A stretch of 64,000 nucleotides of DNA from Cryptomeria japonica. Its lineage: Eukaryota; Streptophyta; Pinopsida; Cupressales; Cupressaceae. Shown in pieces: positions 32,791 to 44,848 of this stretch; position 1 is the stretch's first letter, and every line of letters starts with the position of its first letter. The DNA is taken from the NCBI RefSeq assembly GCF_030272615.1, contig NC_081409.1:19722260-19786259 (forward strand), given 5' to 3'. Below the pieces are notes generated by a model. It was given only the letters and a program-made list of their open reading frames with translations, was not told the origin of the DNA and did not search any database. The position numbers and the translations under genes are program-made.

Positions 32791-35604
32791 TCAGAACTCT
32801 TGATCCTTTCCAACTTTGGCTAAACTGGTGGGTAATACTGTGTCACTATCAGATATACCAGAAAATAAAGACAAAGCTACATCCTTATGTTCTTTAATCT
32901 TTAGCAATTCTATTAATGGAACAATGACTTTCATTTGAGTTAAAGTTTGGGCCATATCAAATGTAGAATTATTGCATTTTTCAATATTAACCCTAACTCT
33001 TTCTATTTTGGATTGATTTGTCTTTTTGACAGTCTCTGTTCCTTGTACATCACCAACATTTTTGTCATCTATAACTTTAGGTATATCTTTAACTTGTTCC
33101 TCTTTTCCTTGACTGACTTTAGGAAAAGTAGTGGCACTGCTTGATGCCCCCTTTTTTGTGACTTCTTTTACAAACATAGAATCCGGCTCACCTTGATCAG
33201 TATCTCTCTTGGTGCTTCTCAAATTATAGTTATGTTTTGCTTTGGCAATTGCAACCTTTGTGAGATTTCTAACTTCTTCCTCACTAGGCCTCCTAAGATG
33301 AACCTCTTCATCTTCAATTGTTACCACATTTAATGTGGGATTCCAACCTAAGGCTAACTGTCCTTGCACTAACTTTTCATTATCCAGCACATCACTGTAT
33401 TCACTTTGCACAGATTCCTCATCACTTTCTATGATGGTTTCAAACATATTAATGTCAAGCTCTGCTTCTGGTCTCATAGATTGTTCCAGAGCTTGAGCCA
33501 CTGCACACTGATGAGGGGAATGTGGTCCATCACAAGCAATACACCAAGGAGTATTTTCTATATTGTGAACAGTTTTCCCTTTCAAAGGATCAGGTGTGTC
33601 TTGACTTTGGGTAGTTTTGGGCTTCTCAATTTGGGGTTTACCATCCTTCCAATTTGTATTATATGGAATATCATGTAATCTAGGAGGTCTATCTTGCGAG
33701 TTATAATGGGGCTTATCATTTTTGTTAACCTTGGCAGTCAAATCTTTCATGGCAGTAACCAACTTCTCTATTTTGTCATCCTCTTTAGCAACTTTATTGG
33801 GTTGCTGTTTGGTTTCTTGCCATAATCTACCATCTGTCCTCCTTCCTAATTTCCCAGATGCTTTTCTATTACTTTCTACATTTATGGCAATTCTAAAAGC
33901 ATCTCTCAAATTATGGGGATTTTTATCTCTTAAGATATAGGCCATCTTGGAATCAAATGCATTGTAGTATGTGTTAAGACACATGTTATCATCTAGCCTC
34001 ATCACTTGATACAATCTGTGCATGGCTTTTTGCAATCTGGCATTGAAATCAGTGACTATTTCATTTTCAGATTTTCTAATGTTATTGAACTCATTTAGCA
34101 TGAAATTTACATTAGTCTTGTCACCATACTGCTCTTGAAAACAATTTTTAAAATCTTCCCATGAACCTATGCTACTTACTGGAAGACCTCTGTACCAATC
34201 TCTTGCATCATCAACCAGGGATTGAACAAACAATTTCATAATAACATCTTCATCTGCTATCTCATAATCATTTATTAAATCCCCAAAAGATTTCAAATGT
34301 TCCTCAGCATTAATTGCATTGTTCCCAGCAAATTTATGAAGTCTGTCTCTTAACTCAGTGGGAACATGATTCGGATACCCTGGGATCCCATCAAAAAACA
34401 ATTGCCTATATTGTTCTAGATTGATTGGCCTTCTTTGAAAAGGGGTAATAGCACTGTTATTTCCCATGGTCATTTTAGCTTTTGGGATTGGAGATTGAGG
34501 TGCTAGGGTGTACTGCTTATTCACAGGTAATTGGCTTACCGAGGCAATATTGGCCTTTACTACAGGTTGAGCATTAACCAGAGGAAATAAAATGTGTTGG
34601 GCATTAGGCTTGCTAAGATCTTCTGATGGGAATATAATAGGGGGATCCTTTAAGTAGTTAATCTTTCTTTTTACTTCTTGATTCGCTGCTTCTAACTCAG
34701 CCTTTTCCAGTTCCATTTGGAGATCTTCCTTTTCCTTTCTCATCCTTTCCATCTCTCTCTCATGTGCTAGAATCCTATGAGAGATCTCTTCTACAGTTTT
34801 AGATTCTACTCCATCATCTACCCATTTCTATTTTTCTTTGTCTAAATTAGCTTTAGGAAGCTGGGAGTCATTAAATACTTCCCTAATTGGCTGGGCTACC
34901 GACTTACAAGCTTGTCTAGTTTTAGGGATTAGGATTTCCCTAATGACAGGGCCTTCCTCATCACTTTTTTCTTTTTCCTTAGAAAGCATTTCAAGATCAG
35001 CTATCTGTCTAAGAAGCCTATCTCTTTCCATTAATTTGGCTTTAACTTCCTTCTCCTTATTTGCCTCCTTTTGGGCTCTTAGGGAGATTAAATGATGGAC
35101 TCTTTTGTTTAGATCTTCAATCTCTTGAGACATCTTATCCTCATCAGGGAAGTTTTCTTCAGAGTCTAATGCATTAATTTGATCTATGTCAATTAGACTA
35201 ATGTTCCCATCTATTGTCCTAGGAACAGAGTGCCTAATTGCATTTGAACTGGTTCTATCTTTTGCAGAAACACTAGCATGAGATAGATCTTGATTTAAAA
35301 TAGGTGCATCATCAATATTTCCAAATAATCCTGAATGGAAACCTAAAATATCATGCTCTGAATCTCTAGAAGATGAATTAGACTTTGCATAGACAGGTCG
35401 ATCAGGCATCTTACCAGTATTATTGTTTTTCTGCACCCAAGCAGCATTTGATGGCTCATGCAACACAAATCTCTTTTGGCCTTTTCGTGACTGTTCTGGT
35501 AGACCTTCTTGCAGAGTTTCACGAGGATGTTTCTTCATGAATGATCTTGTTTTCTTTGTCCCTTGCATCTCGCTTGTCTTCCTTTTAGAAAATTCATATC
35601 TCAC
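32791..35604 (-). pseudogene. gag: Giant gag, long form
   Basis: One frame of about 938 codons with a stop at 34826-34828. The first 258 residues form an extra N-terminal part with a charged coiled-coil stretch. The capsid-like retrotransposon gag domain follows (HLKSFGDLINDYEIADEDV, DDARDWYRGLPVSSIGSWED, FKNCFQEQYGDKTNVNFM). A Cys/His cluster CIACDGPHSPHQC takes the place of a CCHC knuckle. The C-terminal part is acidic and charged. The frame may open a little upstream, since no stop separates 35604 from the GGDSVTIEP codons. Gag builds the particle and packages RNA. Confidence 0.8.
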
Positions 35605-35744
35605 AAGGACTGGTTCAATAGTAACAGAGTCGCCACCACAAAACTATGGGAATAATGAAAACAAGCAATCTTATCCACAAACACAAAATAATTTTCTTTA
35701 CAAGCCTCAACATAGATCTGTGTTTATATCTTTGTTATAACTCT

Positions 35745-35761
35745 CCCCAGCAGAGTCGCCA
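35745..35761 (-). other. Giant primer binding site (probable)
   Basis: TGGCGACTCTGCTGGGG on the minus strand, four bases after the LTR end (CCAACA|AAAG). It resembles the tRNA-Arg-type primer sites of Tat/Ogre-like elements. A second similar block (TGGCGACTCTGTTAC) lies at about 35620-35634. The tRNA needs a database match. Confidence 0.7.
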
Positions 35762-36705
35762 CTTTTGTTGGCTTCAAAATCTGATTCCCTTTAACATCCT
35801 CAAAATAATATGTTTTAAAGATTGGTGCAGAAGAGATATCAAAGATAAGGAAATTCTCAAGACAACATATGACAAGGTTTAGACCTTCTACACTTCGGGC
35901 TTACTCAGAGCCCAGGTGGGTATACCTTTGTGAATTAAATTCACGCTTTCGAACATAAACCCACAGTAAACCAGTCCAGAAAACCAATGGGTCTATTCAC
36001 CTTGAAAACAACTAAAAACAAAGAATGGAAATTGTACTTATGTTCAGCATTTTTGATCAACAAAAGTATGCAATAAACAACTTCAATTTAATACCAGTGT
36101 CTTATCCAAGGTCACAGAGTCATCTAAACTCAAATAAGACTCCTCAAACAAAACATTTTTATGCTTCCCGTCAACTTGGTTTCTATCAATCCTTGTATAT
36201 GCCTGACACCTACAAGAACTCAAGCGTTATAAACCAGGCTATGGTCATCAGAATTCAAAGTTCATTCCAAAGAGTTTATTTGTATGAGTGATCCCCGCCT
36301 CTTTAATTTCCCTCCTAAAGAGAAAAGCTAACGAACACTTATACTAAAATTGCTTTGCAATTCCATTCAAACAGAACAACCCTGGATTATTTAAAATGAA
36401 AATAGTAAACAAATTTGCGAACAAACTTGAAGACAACACAGAGCTTTACTCAAAACTGATGGTCTATATATTGATATTTAGTTCAAAGAGTATTACAAGA
36501 AATTTTGATCCTCCATTAAACCTAGAAAAGCTCAGAAAAATTTCTGCAGCGTTTTCTTACAATTTTTTTTTTGCGATCCCTTTTCCCTTAGTCCTGGTAT
36601 CCATTTATAACAATATGGATGCACAAAGCTTCGGACTTCTCGAGGAGAGTTTTTTACAATCATTTATTTTAAAATAAAGAGGTTACAAGCTTTTCGCAAA
36701 AGCAG

Positions 36706-39700
36706 TTACAAGCTCTTTTCAGCCTCTGCAGTTACTTCAACATGTTGTTCGGTTGCAACCTCTTCTGTCTTTTTAGGGGCACTCTCCAACTGTTCCAGAT
36801 CCTGGGTGGCATATTTAGTTGCCCACTCACTATATATCTCTTCTATTGGCCATACAAAATTAATCACATCATCTTTAATTTTAGTCAACCTTTTCCAAGA
36901 ATTCCTCAATTTGTTGACTTCTGAATTAAGAAAACCATAATGTGACTTAATTTTTTCTATCTCTTGTATTGTCACAACAAAGAAAGAAGTATCATCAAGA
37001 TCAATGATTCCTTTAACTCTTGCTGACAATTTGGCTTCTATCTCCTTAAGCCATATCTACTTGTCTTTTAACTAATCCTGATTAGCAAAAATTTCTGGGA
37101 GCAACTCAAAAACTTGATCAGTGTACTCCTTCTTGCACAAATTAACCTTCCTATCCACATTATCCACCTCTGCTGCCAATTGCATTAAGACTTTAGCAAG
37201 GTCAGAAGTGGATTTAATAATGGGATTGGCTTTTGCTTCATCACAGGATACACACATGAACTCTAGATCTTGCTCCCTAGGCCCCCATCTGTTAAGAATG
37301 GGTATCAAAATGGCCTTATCGCTCCTCAGCTCATTCCATATTTCCATAATTTTACTTACATTGTTATAAAGCAATGAGACATTTACTGTATCTACAAAAC
37401 TAGAAATTGTACCCCTTATTTTCTCCTCATATTTCTCTGCATATAAGGCCTGAGCCTGTTTCAAATTTTCTAACTCCTGGGGAGTGATTTCAATCATCTG
37501 AGAGTTGGAAGGTGTTAGAGATGGTGGAAGTTCAATGATAGGGCTAGTAGGTGGAGGTCTTGCAGGAGAAGAGGAAATCATCAGTGTTGAAGACTCACCT
37601 TGTTGGTATTGTCCCATCAACTGGCTCTGCAATTTAGCAATGATGCTATCTTTACCTCTTACCTCCTCCTTGGCACTGTTATAGGCCTTTAAAACTGTTT
37701 CCAACTTAATTTGGAGGGCCTCTTTTTCTTTGGCTTCCTTCTTTGCCACTGCAACACTGAATTTTGCAGTTTCTAACATAGTGCTAGGAGCCTCTGCTAC
37801 CCCTATACTCTGCACTCTCTTTACCATCATTCCGCCGAGGTAACTTGACCCTGGGGTGTCTTTGTCTTTCTTGCTCTCATTCCTCTTGAGAGACCACATA
37901 ACTAATGCAGCATTATCCTTATTGAATGTAACCCCTTCCATGGGTTTAGTTTCTTTTCTTACTGCATCTAATACCAGGGCATCTGCAATATCCCACTCTG
38001 GTAAGATAAGCACTCCAGCTTGTGCTACCATATCTCTTCCCTGCTCATTGGTGATGGTTTTGAATTCTTCCATAATCTCTTGTTTTATTTCTTCTTCCAC
38101 TGAGGCTGGATCTTTATTGGGCTGCTCAGCCTTTCTTGTCTCACATCTAGCATTATATCTATCTATATGCTGTTTCCAAATGAATTGCATAAATGCTTAC
38201 GATGTGACAAAATTGTCATCAGCTAGAAAGGCACTACTTGCCTTTTTTATCGCAGGATCCCACTCCTGGCCTTTAAATTCAATAGAGGTGATATCCATTT
38301 CAGCATCAATGGGTTCTTTTGGCATCCCTTCCTCCACTTCATCATAGGTGTATGCAATTTCCCCTAACTTACCCAACTGCAAGAGGTGTTCAGCTACTGC
38401 TTGTTCATCTCCTATATGGATAGGGGATTGGGATGGGGAATACAAAGGTGTATCTGATAGCACTTCCTTCCCCATCCTTTTCTTTTTTGGGTTGTCTTGG
38501 ATGTCAATGACATCTTGTATCTTCCTCTTTCCTTTGGATGTAGAGGGCTCCCCTTTTGCAGGCACTAGCACACTGTAACCTGATTTCTTGTGCAGTGTGT
38601 AATCACCAGGAGGAATTGCTTTGCTGGAAACTGACCTACTTAGGATCATTCTGGCTTTTTCAGGGTTGCTCTTAATCACAGCTTCCCTCTTCTTCTTCAG
38701 TGTTTGCATCACATCCTCAAAGCAAACAATCAAAAACTTTATTTTCTCTTCTAGTGGGAAGAAGCTAAACAATGGGTCATAACTAGCATCAAACTGATGC
38801 ACAAAATCCAAGGCTTTCTTATAAGCCACCCACTTTTCTTTCCTTAACTCCTGCTCATCTAGATCAAACTCATTTCTGATGAGGTCTTCAGGAAACTGGA
38901 ATTGATGAGGTCTACCTCTTCATGCTACCTTCTTTCTAAACACATCGTTGAAGAAGTCCTCTGGATCAGCACACCTGGACACTGCAGTGGACAAATGATA
39001 AGGTTTGAGGAAATCCTCAAAGTAGTTCCAGCCTCCCTTTGTTATTACAAATTGGTGGGCTATGGTAGCTGCAGTGAAAATAGTCCCTTTACCTCTGCCT
39101 GTCAACTCTGCTTCTTGTAGGCCACCAATTTGCCTAAGGATCTCCGCTATTCCCACTTTGAGAGGGACCTGGTAAGGTAACAAAAATGGAGTGCCTGTGA
39201 AACCAAAAACTCTGAAAACTATGGAGACTGGATATAAATAAATGTCACCCCAGTTATGAACAATTTTTATATTCTCTGCGAATTCTTTTGGCCTTATGAA
39301 TTCCAGAAGAACCTTGGGGACTCTTGGGTTATCAGAGCAGAGGAGAGTCCTTATTTTGGATGCAAAATATTTATCAAACTTCAAAAAACTAGCATCCTCT
39401 CTGTCCCATGACAACACAGTACTCCATAATTGCACTGACATTTTTTCTCCTTCCTTCTCCTTAACCAGGTCTAGTCCACTTGCAAAATAATCACCACCTT
39501 TGAAGATAAAAAGGTGCATTAGGAGTGAATACCATCCGAAAGGTCTATCCGCCTTTCCATTCTTTATTCCTATCAACCCTCTATGGATAGCATCGGCAAT
39601 GAAAGAGGCATAATCAAATGTGATAGCAAGAGAAGGATTCAAAATCTGGACAATCATTAGCAAGTAATGATTTGGCATATTTGCTTCAGCATCTTCTCCT

Positions 39701-40347
39701 AGAACTTGACAAAGTGCCTAGTACATTCCTTTAGCCCTCAGGGTAAACATACTTAATGAGAAGGGCTCTTGTGTGTTAGGTCCTACAACTGTTAACCCTC
39801 CTATTTTCACAAAAAGTTCCTTGAGAGGCCCATTCCTGAGATGACTCCTCTGTGCACCATAAATTTGGGCTAATGATGTGAAATTTATAGGTTCTAAGAA
39901 GTTTGTGAACTCATTAAGCCCAAATGTCGTCCTAAACTCTTCAGCATTAATTTCAACAAGGGTTTTCCTATTTACATCCCGGATGCATCTTGTGACTAGA
40001 TCCTAATTTAATGCCATTTGGGTTAGCAGGTATGTATCCATGAATACTCCTGGGACAACTAGTTTTTCAACATCCAGTTCCTAGATACTATTTTGCGGGG
40101 CAAGAGAATTTCTCATTCCGAATCCCACTTTAAATAACCCCAATCCAGATAGTCCAACCTGTGGGTCTCTCAACCAATTGCCCTTGTCGTATAATCCTTC
40201 TCCTATTTTTAGATGGGGAGCCCTGGGCACTAACTCTTTAGCCTTTGATGCTTGATTGGTTGACAACGTCAACTGTTTTAAAAAATCATCACATACACTT
40301 CTTTCTAAATAGTTAACCTTGTCGGAGAATTCCCTTTTAGGAGCCAT
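36706..40347 (-). pseudogene. LTR-encoded large ORF (5' LTR copy), function unknown
   Basis: The same 3642-nt frame as in the 3' LTR, from ATG 40347 to the stop at 36706, without net indel. The basic cluster here reads KGKRK...NPKKKR. It has its own set of stops: TAG near 40005 (Tyr codon), TAG at 39718-39720 (Trp codon), TGA near 38922 (Cys codon), TAA near 38198 (Glu codon) and two TAG near 37060-37075. It shares TAG 40081-40083 with the other LTR. Because the two LTRs of one insertion start identical, this shared stop either existed in the parent or arose twice. Located downstream of the LTR promoter zone and upstream of gag, it could be read from the genomic RNA or from its own LTR transcript. 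Confidence 0.75.
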
Positions 40348-40993
40348 TTTGTAAATGCAAGAAATAAATGCCACTCTTAAACAACTCTGTGAATAATTAA
40401 TTATCTATTTTAGAACACTGCACAAGAATTGCTACACAAAAATACAAGAGAACCTCTTCTTTGTTTGAAGGAATTTTCTCTGCAACTGAACCGACTTGCT
40501 CTGTATATCAGGAAAATAACTCTGCGTCTGCTCTTTTGCAAAATCCTTTAAAAGATATCTTTACCCGGTTGTTAGGAAATCAAATATTTGTACTCAGGGC
40601 CTTAACTATAACATTGATTCCGCATGCTTCAGCCGTCCCTTCGAAATTGAATTCATACAAGAATTCGTATTTTTCGCTCCAATGGGTCACAATATTCCTG
40701 CAAGTGCTTCATTTTGTTCTTTCGCAACTTCGTGAGGCATAACTATTGGGCAGCTTAGTCCTGCGAAATAACGCCAACCATTTGATCAAAAGAAACTTGA
40801 TCGAGCGTTAGATTAACTGATGGCTTTGGCTTTTTTCTGGGTCCCGCTTTTCTATTGGCTACATAATACCACATGGTGGCTGATCATTGGCCTTGAAATC
40901 CCCTTCGCATTCCACTTGATACTGGCTGCGTGTTTTTCTTTTATACCGACAGTTCCACCTTGGTGAGCCCACACTTTCTTCTTAGACCACGTG

Positions 40994-41545
40994 TCATCAT
41001 GACACGCGGACAATTCTCGTTCACTCTCGCTATTTCTCAGGCATAAAGAGTGAGCACCTTACCTTCGTGAAATAGCGCGTACCGTTGGATCATCTCTCAA
41101 GGTGATCGACGTTTAATCCTCTGAAAAGGCTCTCAGGAGGGTGGGCCCGCTGACTCGTCGTGAACACTTGGCGCCCTGTCACTTTCGGCGCTGACCTGTC
41201 GCTCTGTCATTTGCCAAAAGAAAACCATGGGGCCCCACTTTTGTCTCAACAGCTGCATCCTTCAGGTCATCATCATGACACATGGACGGTTCTCGTTCAC
41301 TCTCGCTATTTCGCGGGCATAAAGAGTGAACACCTTACCTTCACGAAATAGCGTGGACTGTTGGATCATCTCTCAAGTTGATCGGCGTTTAATCCTTTGA
41401 AAAGGCTCTCAGGAGGGGTGGGCCCGCTGACTCGTCGTGAACACCTGGCGCCCTGTCACTTTCGGCGCTGACCTGTCGCTCTGTCATTTGCCAAAAGAAA
41501 ACCACGGGGCCCCACTTTCATCTCAACAGCTGCATCCTCCAGGTC
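40994..41545 (-). repeat. Tandem duplication in the Giant 5' LTR promoter zone
   Basis: Two copies of about 276 bp (40994-41269 and 41270-41545), counterpart of 27481-28034. Their G-boxes have partly decayed (GACACGCGGA, GACACATGGA), again C-to-T or G-to-A changes. An intact CACGTG remains near 41626. Confidence 0.7.
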
Positions 41546-42854
41546 ATATCTATCTGCGACATGACTCACCTCTGGGGCCCGCCTTTTAGCCTTTAACCTT
41601 GACCCGCTGACTATTGTGACTTGTGCCACGTGCCACCATTTTACTCGCTGTCAACAACCAGCTAGATCATAAATGTGGCATGCCATGTGGTTTTCGCTAT
41701 TTCACCTGGTATAAACTACGCGCAACTTCACCTAGCGAAATAACGTGAGCCATGGATCCATCCGCGAGATGCGCACTAGTTACTGGGCCCGACAACTTTA
41801 GAAGAAAAACATACAAGGCATAAAATTTTTGATTAATCAACATAACCGCCTAGGCAAACAACAAGGGGGAATACATCCTACGACCCCGCGACCCATTACT
41901 TAAGTGAATAAAGTAACGGAAGATTAGAAACCAGAGGGTTTAAAACAAATACGATAGGATCTAAAATAAAAAACCCTTAAACCCTTAAAGGCTAGAACAA
42001 AGCTGAAGCATTTGGAATTACACCCTATTCAAAAAATTTAACATACCATAGCCAATCATGGGAAAAGAAAAACCCAATTTTAATCAGTGATAACAGGTTC
42101 CATCAAAGAATGCCTAGGTTAGAGCCATTTTCTTTCTCTTAAACCCTACTTGCAAGGGTTTTGTACCTAGTTGCAAAGAATAGAAGAAATATCTACAACC
42201 TAGGACAATCAAACCTGAAAATCAACCTTAATAAAATAAAATACAATGAAAAATCAATAATGGCAATTATTTTACACCATCTATTCCGTGCTGGACAGTA
42301 CAAGCAATGAAAAACAAGTCAAAAACTGTAAAAAATCGATGGAAACAAGGCTGCTTCACAAACCAAAAACTTGCTCTTGCATTTCCAATCTTCCAACCTT
42401 TACAATGAAGTGAATTTTTGGATTATATGATCTTGTTTCAGTTGATTCAACCAACATCTAAAGCCTAAAACCAAAAATTTAACGTTTGCAAGAAATTGCA
42501 AAATGTTGCTCAACAACTTTTTACAACTTTTTGCTCCAGGACGTAATTTTGCATTCTAATACATTTTTAGACTCCTGAAGGTTCTCATACACCCTAGAAG
42601 ACCTAAAAACAACTCAATTGATCTCTAATACATGAATTCATTCATCTAGAGTATTTTACCTGTGAACTACCTAAGCATCTCACTTCTCAGGCTGTCAGCA
42701 TCCTGAACACAATTGACTCAAACCAAAACTTGGACAACTCAACCATGGCTCAACTGAGTCTCAGTGGTTGGTCCATTATTACATCACAAATATAACACAC
42801 AAACTTAAAAGAAAACAAAGATTTCATTCTTGGAGTGTTAGGTGCCTTGCACCA

Positions 42855-43500
42855 GTTACCTTCTTAAGGGAGAAATCAAAAGAGTTGGAGAAATTTAAGA
42901 TATTCAAAGCCAAAGTGGAGACTGAGACTGGATTGAAGCTAAAATTCCCGAGATTTGACAAAGGAGGAGAATTTACATTAGGATAGTTTGATACACTCTA
43001 TGAGAGGAATGGAATTAGAAGACAATTATATGCTCCTAGAACCCCTCAGCATAATGGAGTTGTTGAAAGGAAAAACATAACTATCTTAGATGTTGCAAGG
43101 ACTATGCTGATTGAAGGAAATGTTGCACAAACCTTTTGGAGAGAAGTTATTAGCATTTTTATTTACACATTCAACCGGGTGCATATTAAAGGTGATTCCG
43201 GTAAGACTCCTTATGAGATATGGTTTAAACGATCATGTTCCTACATTTAGATATTTCAGAATGATTGGAACTAAATGTTATATCAAGAGAGATGACAATA
43301 TAGGAAAGTTTGATGCAAGACGTGATGAAGGAATCTTCTTGGGATATTCTACTAAGATCAAGGCCTACAGGTGCTATAATAAGAGACTCAATAAGATAGT
43401 TGAGAGTGAAAATGTGAAGGTAGATGAATGTCTTGGAAAGGAGATCAAAGCATGCAGTTATGATTTTGATGATGAAGATATTCCTAAGCTTATGTAGACT
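42855..43500 (+). pseudogene. pol: Copia-2 integrase, C-terminal part
   Basis: Resumes the integrase cut at 21375: VTFLREKSKELEKF, FDKGGEF (second catalytic Asp) and TPQHNGVVERKN (Glu), then the integrase C-terminus (DARRDEGIFLGYSTK) in a shifted frame. Stops and at least one frameshift near 43235. Confidence 0.85.
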
Positions 43501-44580
43501 GAGATCTTGAAGCAGATTGACTTGGTGGAGATAGGTAATTTGGATATTGTTGCTACTTGTGAAGAAGTACAAGACCTTGAAAATTAGAATAATCAGAAGA
43601 CTTCGAGGTATGTAAGATTGAATCATTCAGAAAATCAGACCATTGGTGATAAAAATAAAGGTGTGATGACTAGGAGAAGGATTTTTGCTGAAGAGATATG
43701 TTTGATTTGAAGGATTGAACCTAAGAATGTTGCAGAAGCCTGTAAAGATGAAAATTGGTTAAAAGCAATGAAAGAAGAGTTGAATCAGATTGAAAAGAAT
43801 AACACTTGGGAGCTTGTTCTGAGGCTTAAAGACAAGAATGTGATTGGTACTAAATGGGCATTCTGGAATAAACTGAATGAAGCCAGTGAAGTTGTCAGAA
43901 ACAAAGAAAGATTGGTATGCAAAGGTTGTTCTCAGATGGAAGGTATAAACTATGAAGAAACTTTTGCTCCTATAGCTAGAATTGAAGTTGTTATATTGTT
44001 GCTTACATATGCTACTTACAAGAATTTCAAGGTGTATTAGATGGATGTCAAGTCAACCTTTTTGAATGGTGATTTGGAAGAGGAAGTCTACATTGAGTAA
44101 CCAAATGTATTTTCTTTATCTAATGAAGGTGATATAGTATGCAAATTGAAGAAATCCCTGTTTGGACTAAAGCAAGCCCCTAGAGCGTGGTATGCTAGAT
44201 TGGATAAGTATTTGTTGAAGTTGGGATTCTGTAAAGGTACTGCTAATAGTAATTTATATTTCAAAGTTGAGAATGATAACATTTTGATTGTTGAAGTCTT
44301 TGTTGGTGATATCCTTTTTGGCGGTGATGATGATTTGAGTATGAAGTTTGTTGATGATATGCAAAAGGAATTTGAGATGTCTATGATAGGTGAGATGAAA
44401 ATTTTCTTAGGAATGCAGATTAATCAATCCAGTGAAGGTATTTTCATTTCTCAATCTAAGTATGTGAAGGAATTGCTGAAGATGTTTGAATTAGCTGATT
44501 CTAAGCCTGTTGGAACTCCTATGGTGACAAGATGCAAATTATCTAAGAATGATCTATGGTTGGTGGACTATTGTACTTAA
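43501..44580 (+). pseudogene. pol: Copia-2 reverse transcriptase
   Basis: NTWELVLRLKDKNVIGTKWA, ETFAPIARIEVV, MDVKSTFLNGDLEEEVYIE, KSLFGLKQAPRAWY. The active-site block reads VEVFVGDILFGGDD: the usual YVDD has become FVGD, losing one catalytic Asp. Stops at 44038-44040 and 44098-44100. Decayed beyond function but gives the RT segment that Copia-1 lacks. Confidence 0.9.
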
Positions 44581-44848
44581 CTTAAAATAGACCAGATATT
44601 ATGCATGATGTTTGTCTTTGTGCTAGATTTAAATTAGATCTTAAAGAGACTCATGTTACTGTTGTGAAGAGGATTTTCAGATATTTGAAGGGGATTGTTG
44701 ACTATGGTTTGTGGTATCAGAGGAATGATGATTTCCTAGTATTTACGTATACTTATGTTGATTGGGTAGGTGATGTTGATGAATAGAAGTGAACTACCAG
44801 TGGAGCATTATTTTTGGGAAATAAGTTGATTTTATGGTCGAGTAATAA
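44581..44848 (+). pseudogene. pol: Copia-2 RNase H, first part
   Basis: RPDIM-like start, VKRIFRYLKGIVDYGLWYQR and VDWVGDVDE, then a stop at 44784-44786. It is interrupted at 44848 by the chromovirus and continues at 52788. Confidence 0.8.
44844..44848. repeat. Target-site duplication of the chromovirus (left)
   Basis: AATAA, matching AAGAA at 52783-52787 with one change. RNase H coding sequence flanks both sides and rejoins as WSS|KKQDE. Confidence 0.75.

Larger units (their letters stand above)
22251..42095 (-). mobile_element. Giant: 19.8 kb gypsy element with 6.3 kb ORF-bearing LTRs
   Basis: A complete Ty3/gypsy element on the minus strand, 19,845 bp. Its 5' LTR is 35766-42095 and its 3' LTR 22251-28576, both TG...CA, with a perfect GGTTC duplication. 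The 7189 bp internal region has a primer site, a long gag, protease, archaeal-type RNase H, RT, tethered RNase H and integrase. Each LTR carries a 3642-nt reading frame. Gag to RT share one frame; a single 1-bp shift precedes the tethered RNase H. Long LTRs are known in plant Tat/Ogre-like elements, but a 1213-codon frame wholly inside an LTR is unusual. Tat-lineage placement is inferred from domain style. Confidence 0.95.
35766..42095 (-). mobile_element. Giant 5' LTR
   Basis: 6330 bp; on the minus strand TGTTATCACTG at 42095 to GAAGCCAACA at 35766. Homologous over its whole length to 22251-28576, differing by scattered substitutions and a few small indels outside the ORF. Confidence 0.95.
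21376..42854 (-). mobile_element. Solo LTR split by Giant
   Basis: Removing Giant leaves about 1629 bp (21376-22250 plus 42101-42854) between GTTAC duplications. It begins TAATGCAG (probably mutated from TG) and ends GCACCA. On the minus strand it starts TGGTGCAAGGCACC, like the chromovirus LTRs (TGGTGCA). It has no coding region, primer site or polypurine tract. Orientation is inferred from that terminal likeness. The family is related to, but clearly distinct from, the chromovirus LTR. Confidence 0.8.

Noticed and set aside
22251-42095. 6.3 kb direct repeats as a segmental duplication or assembly artefact
   Set aside because: TG/CA ends, the primer site position, the order of pol domains between them and the perfect GGTTC duplication all fit LTRs; scattered differences argue against a copied assembly segment.
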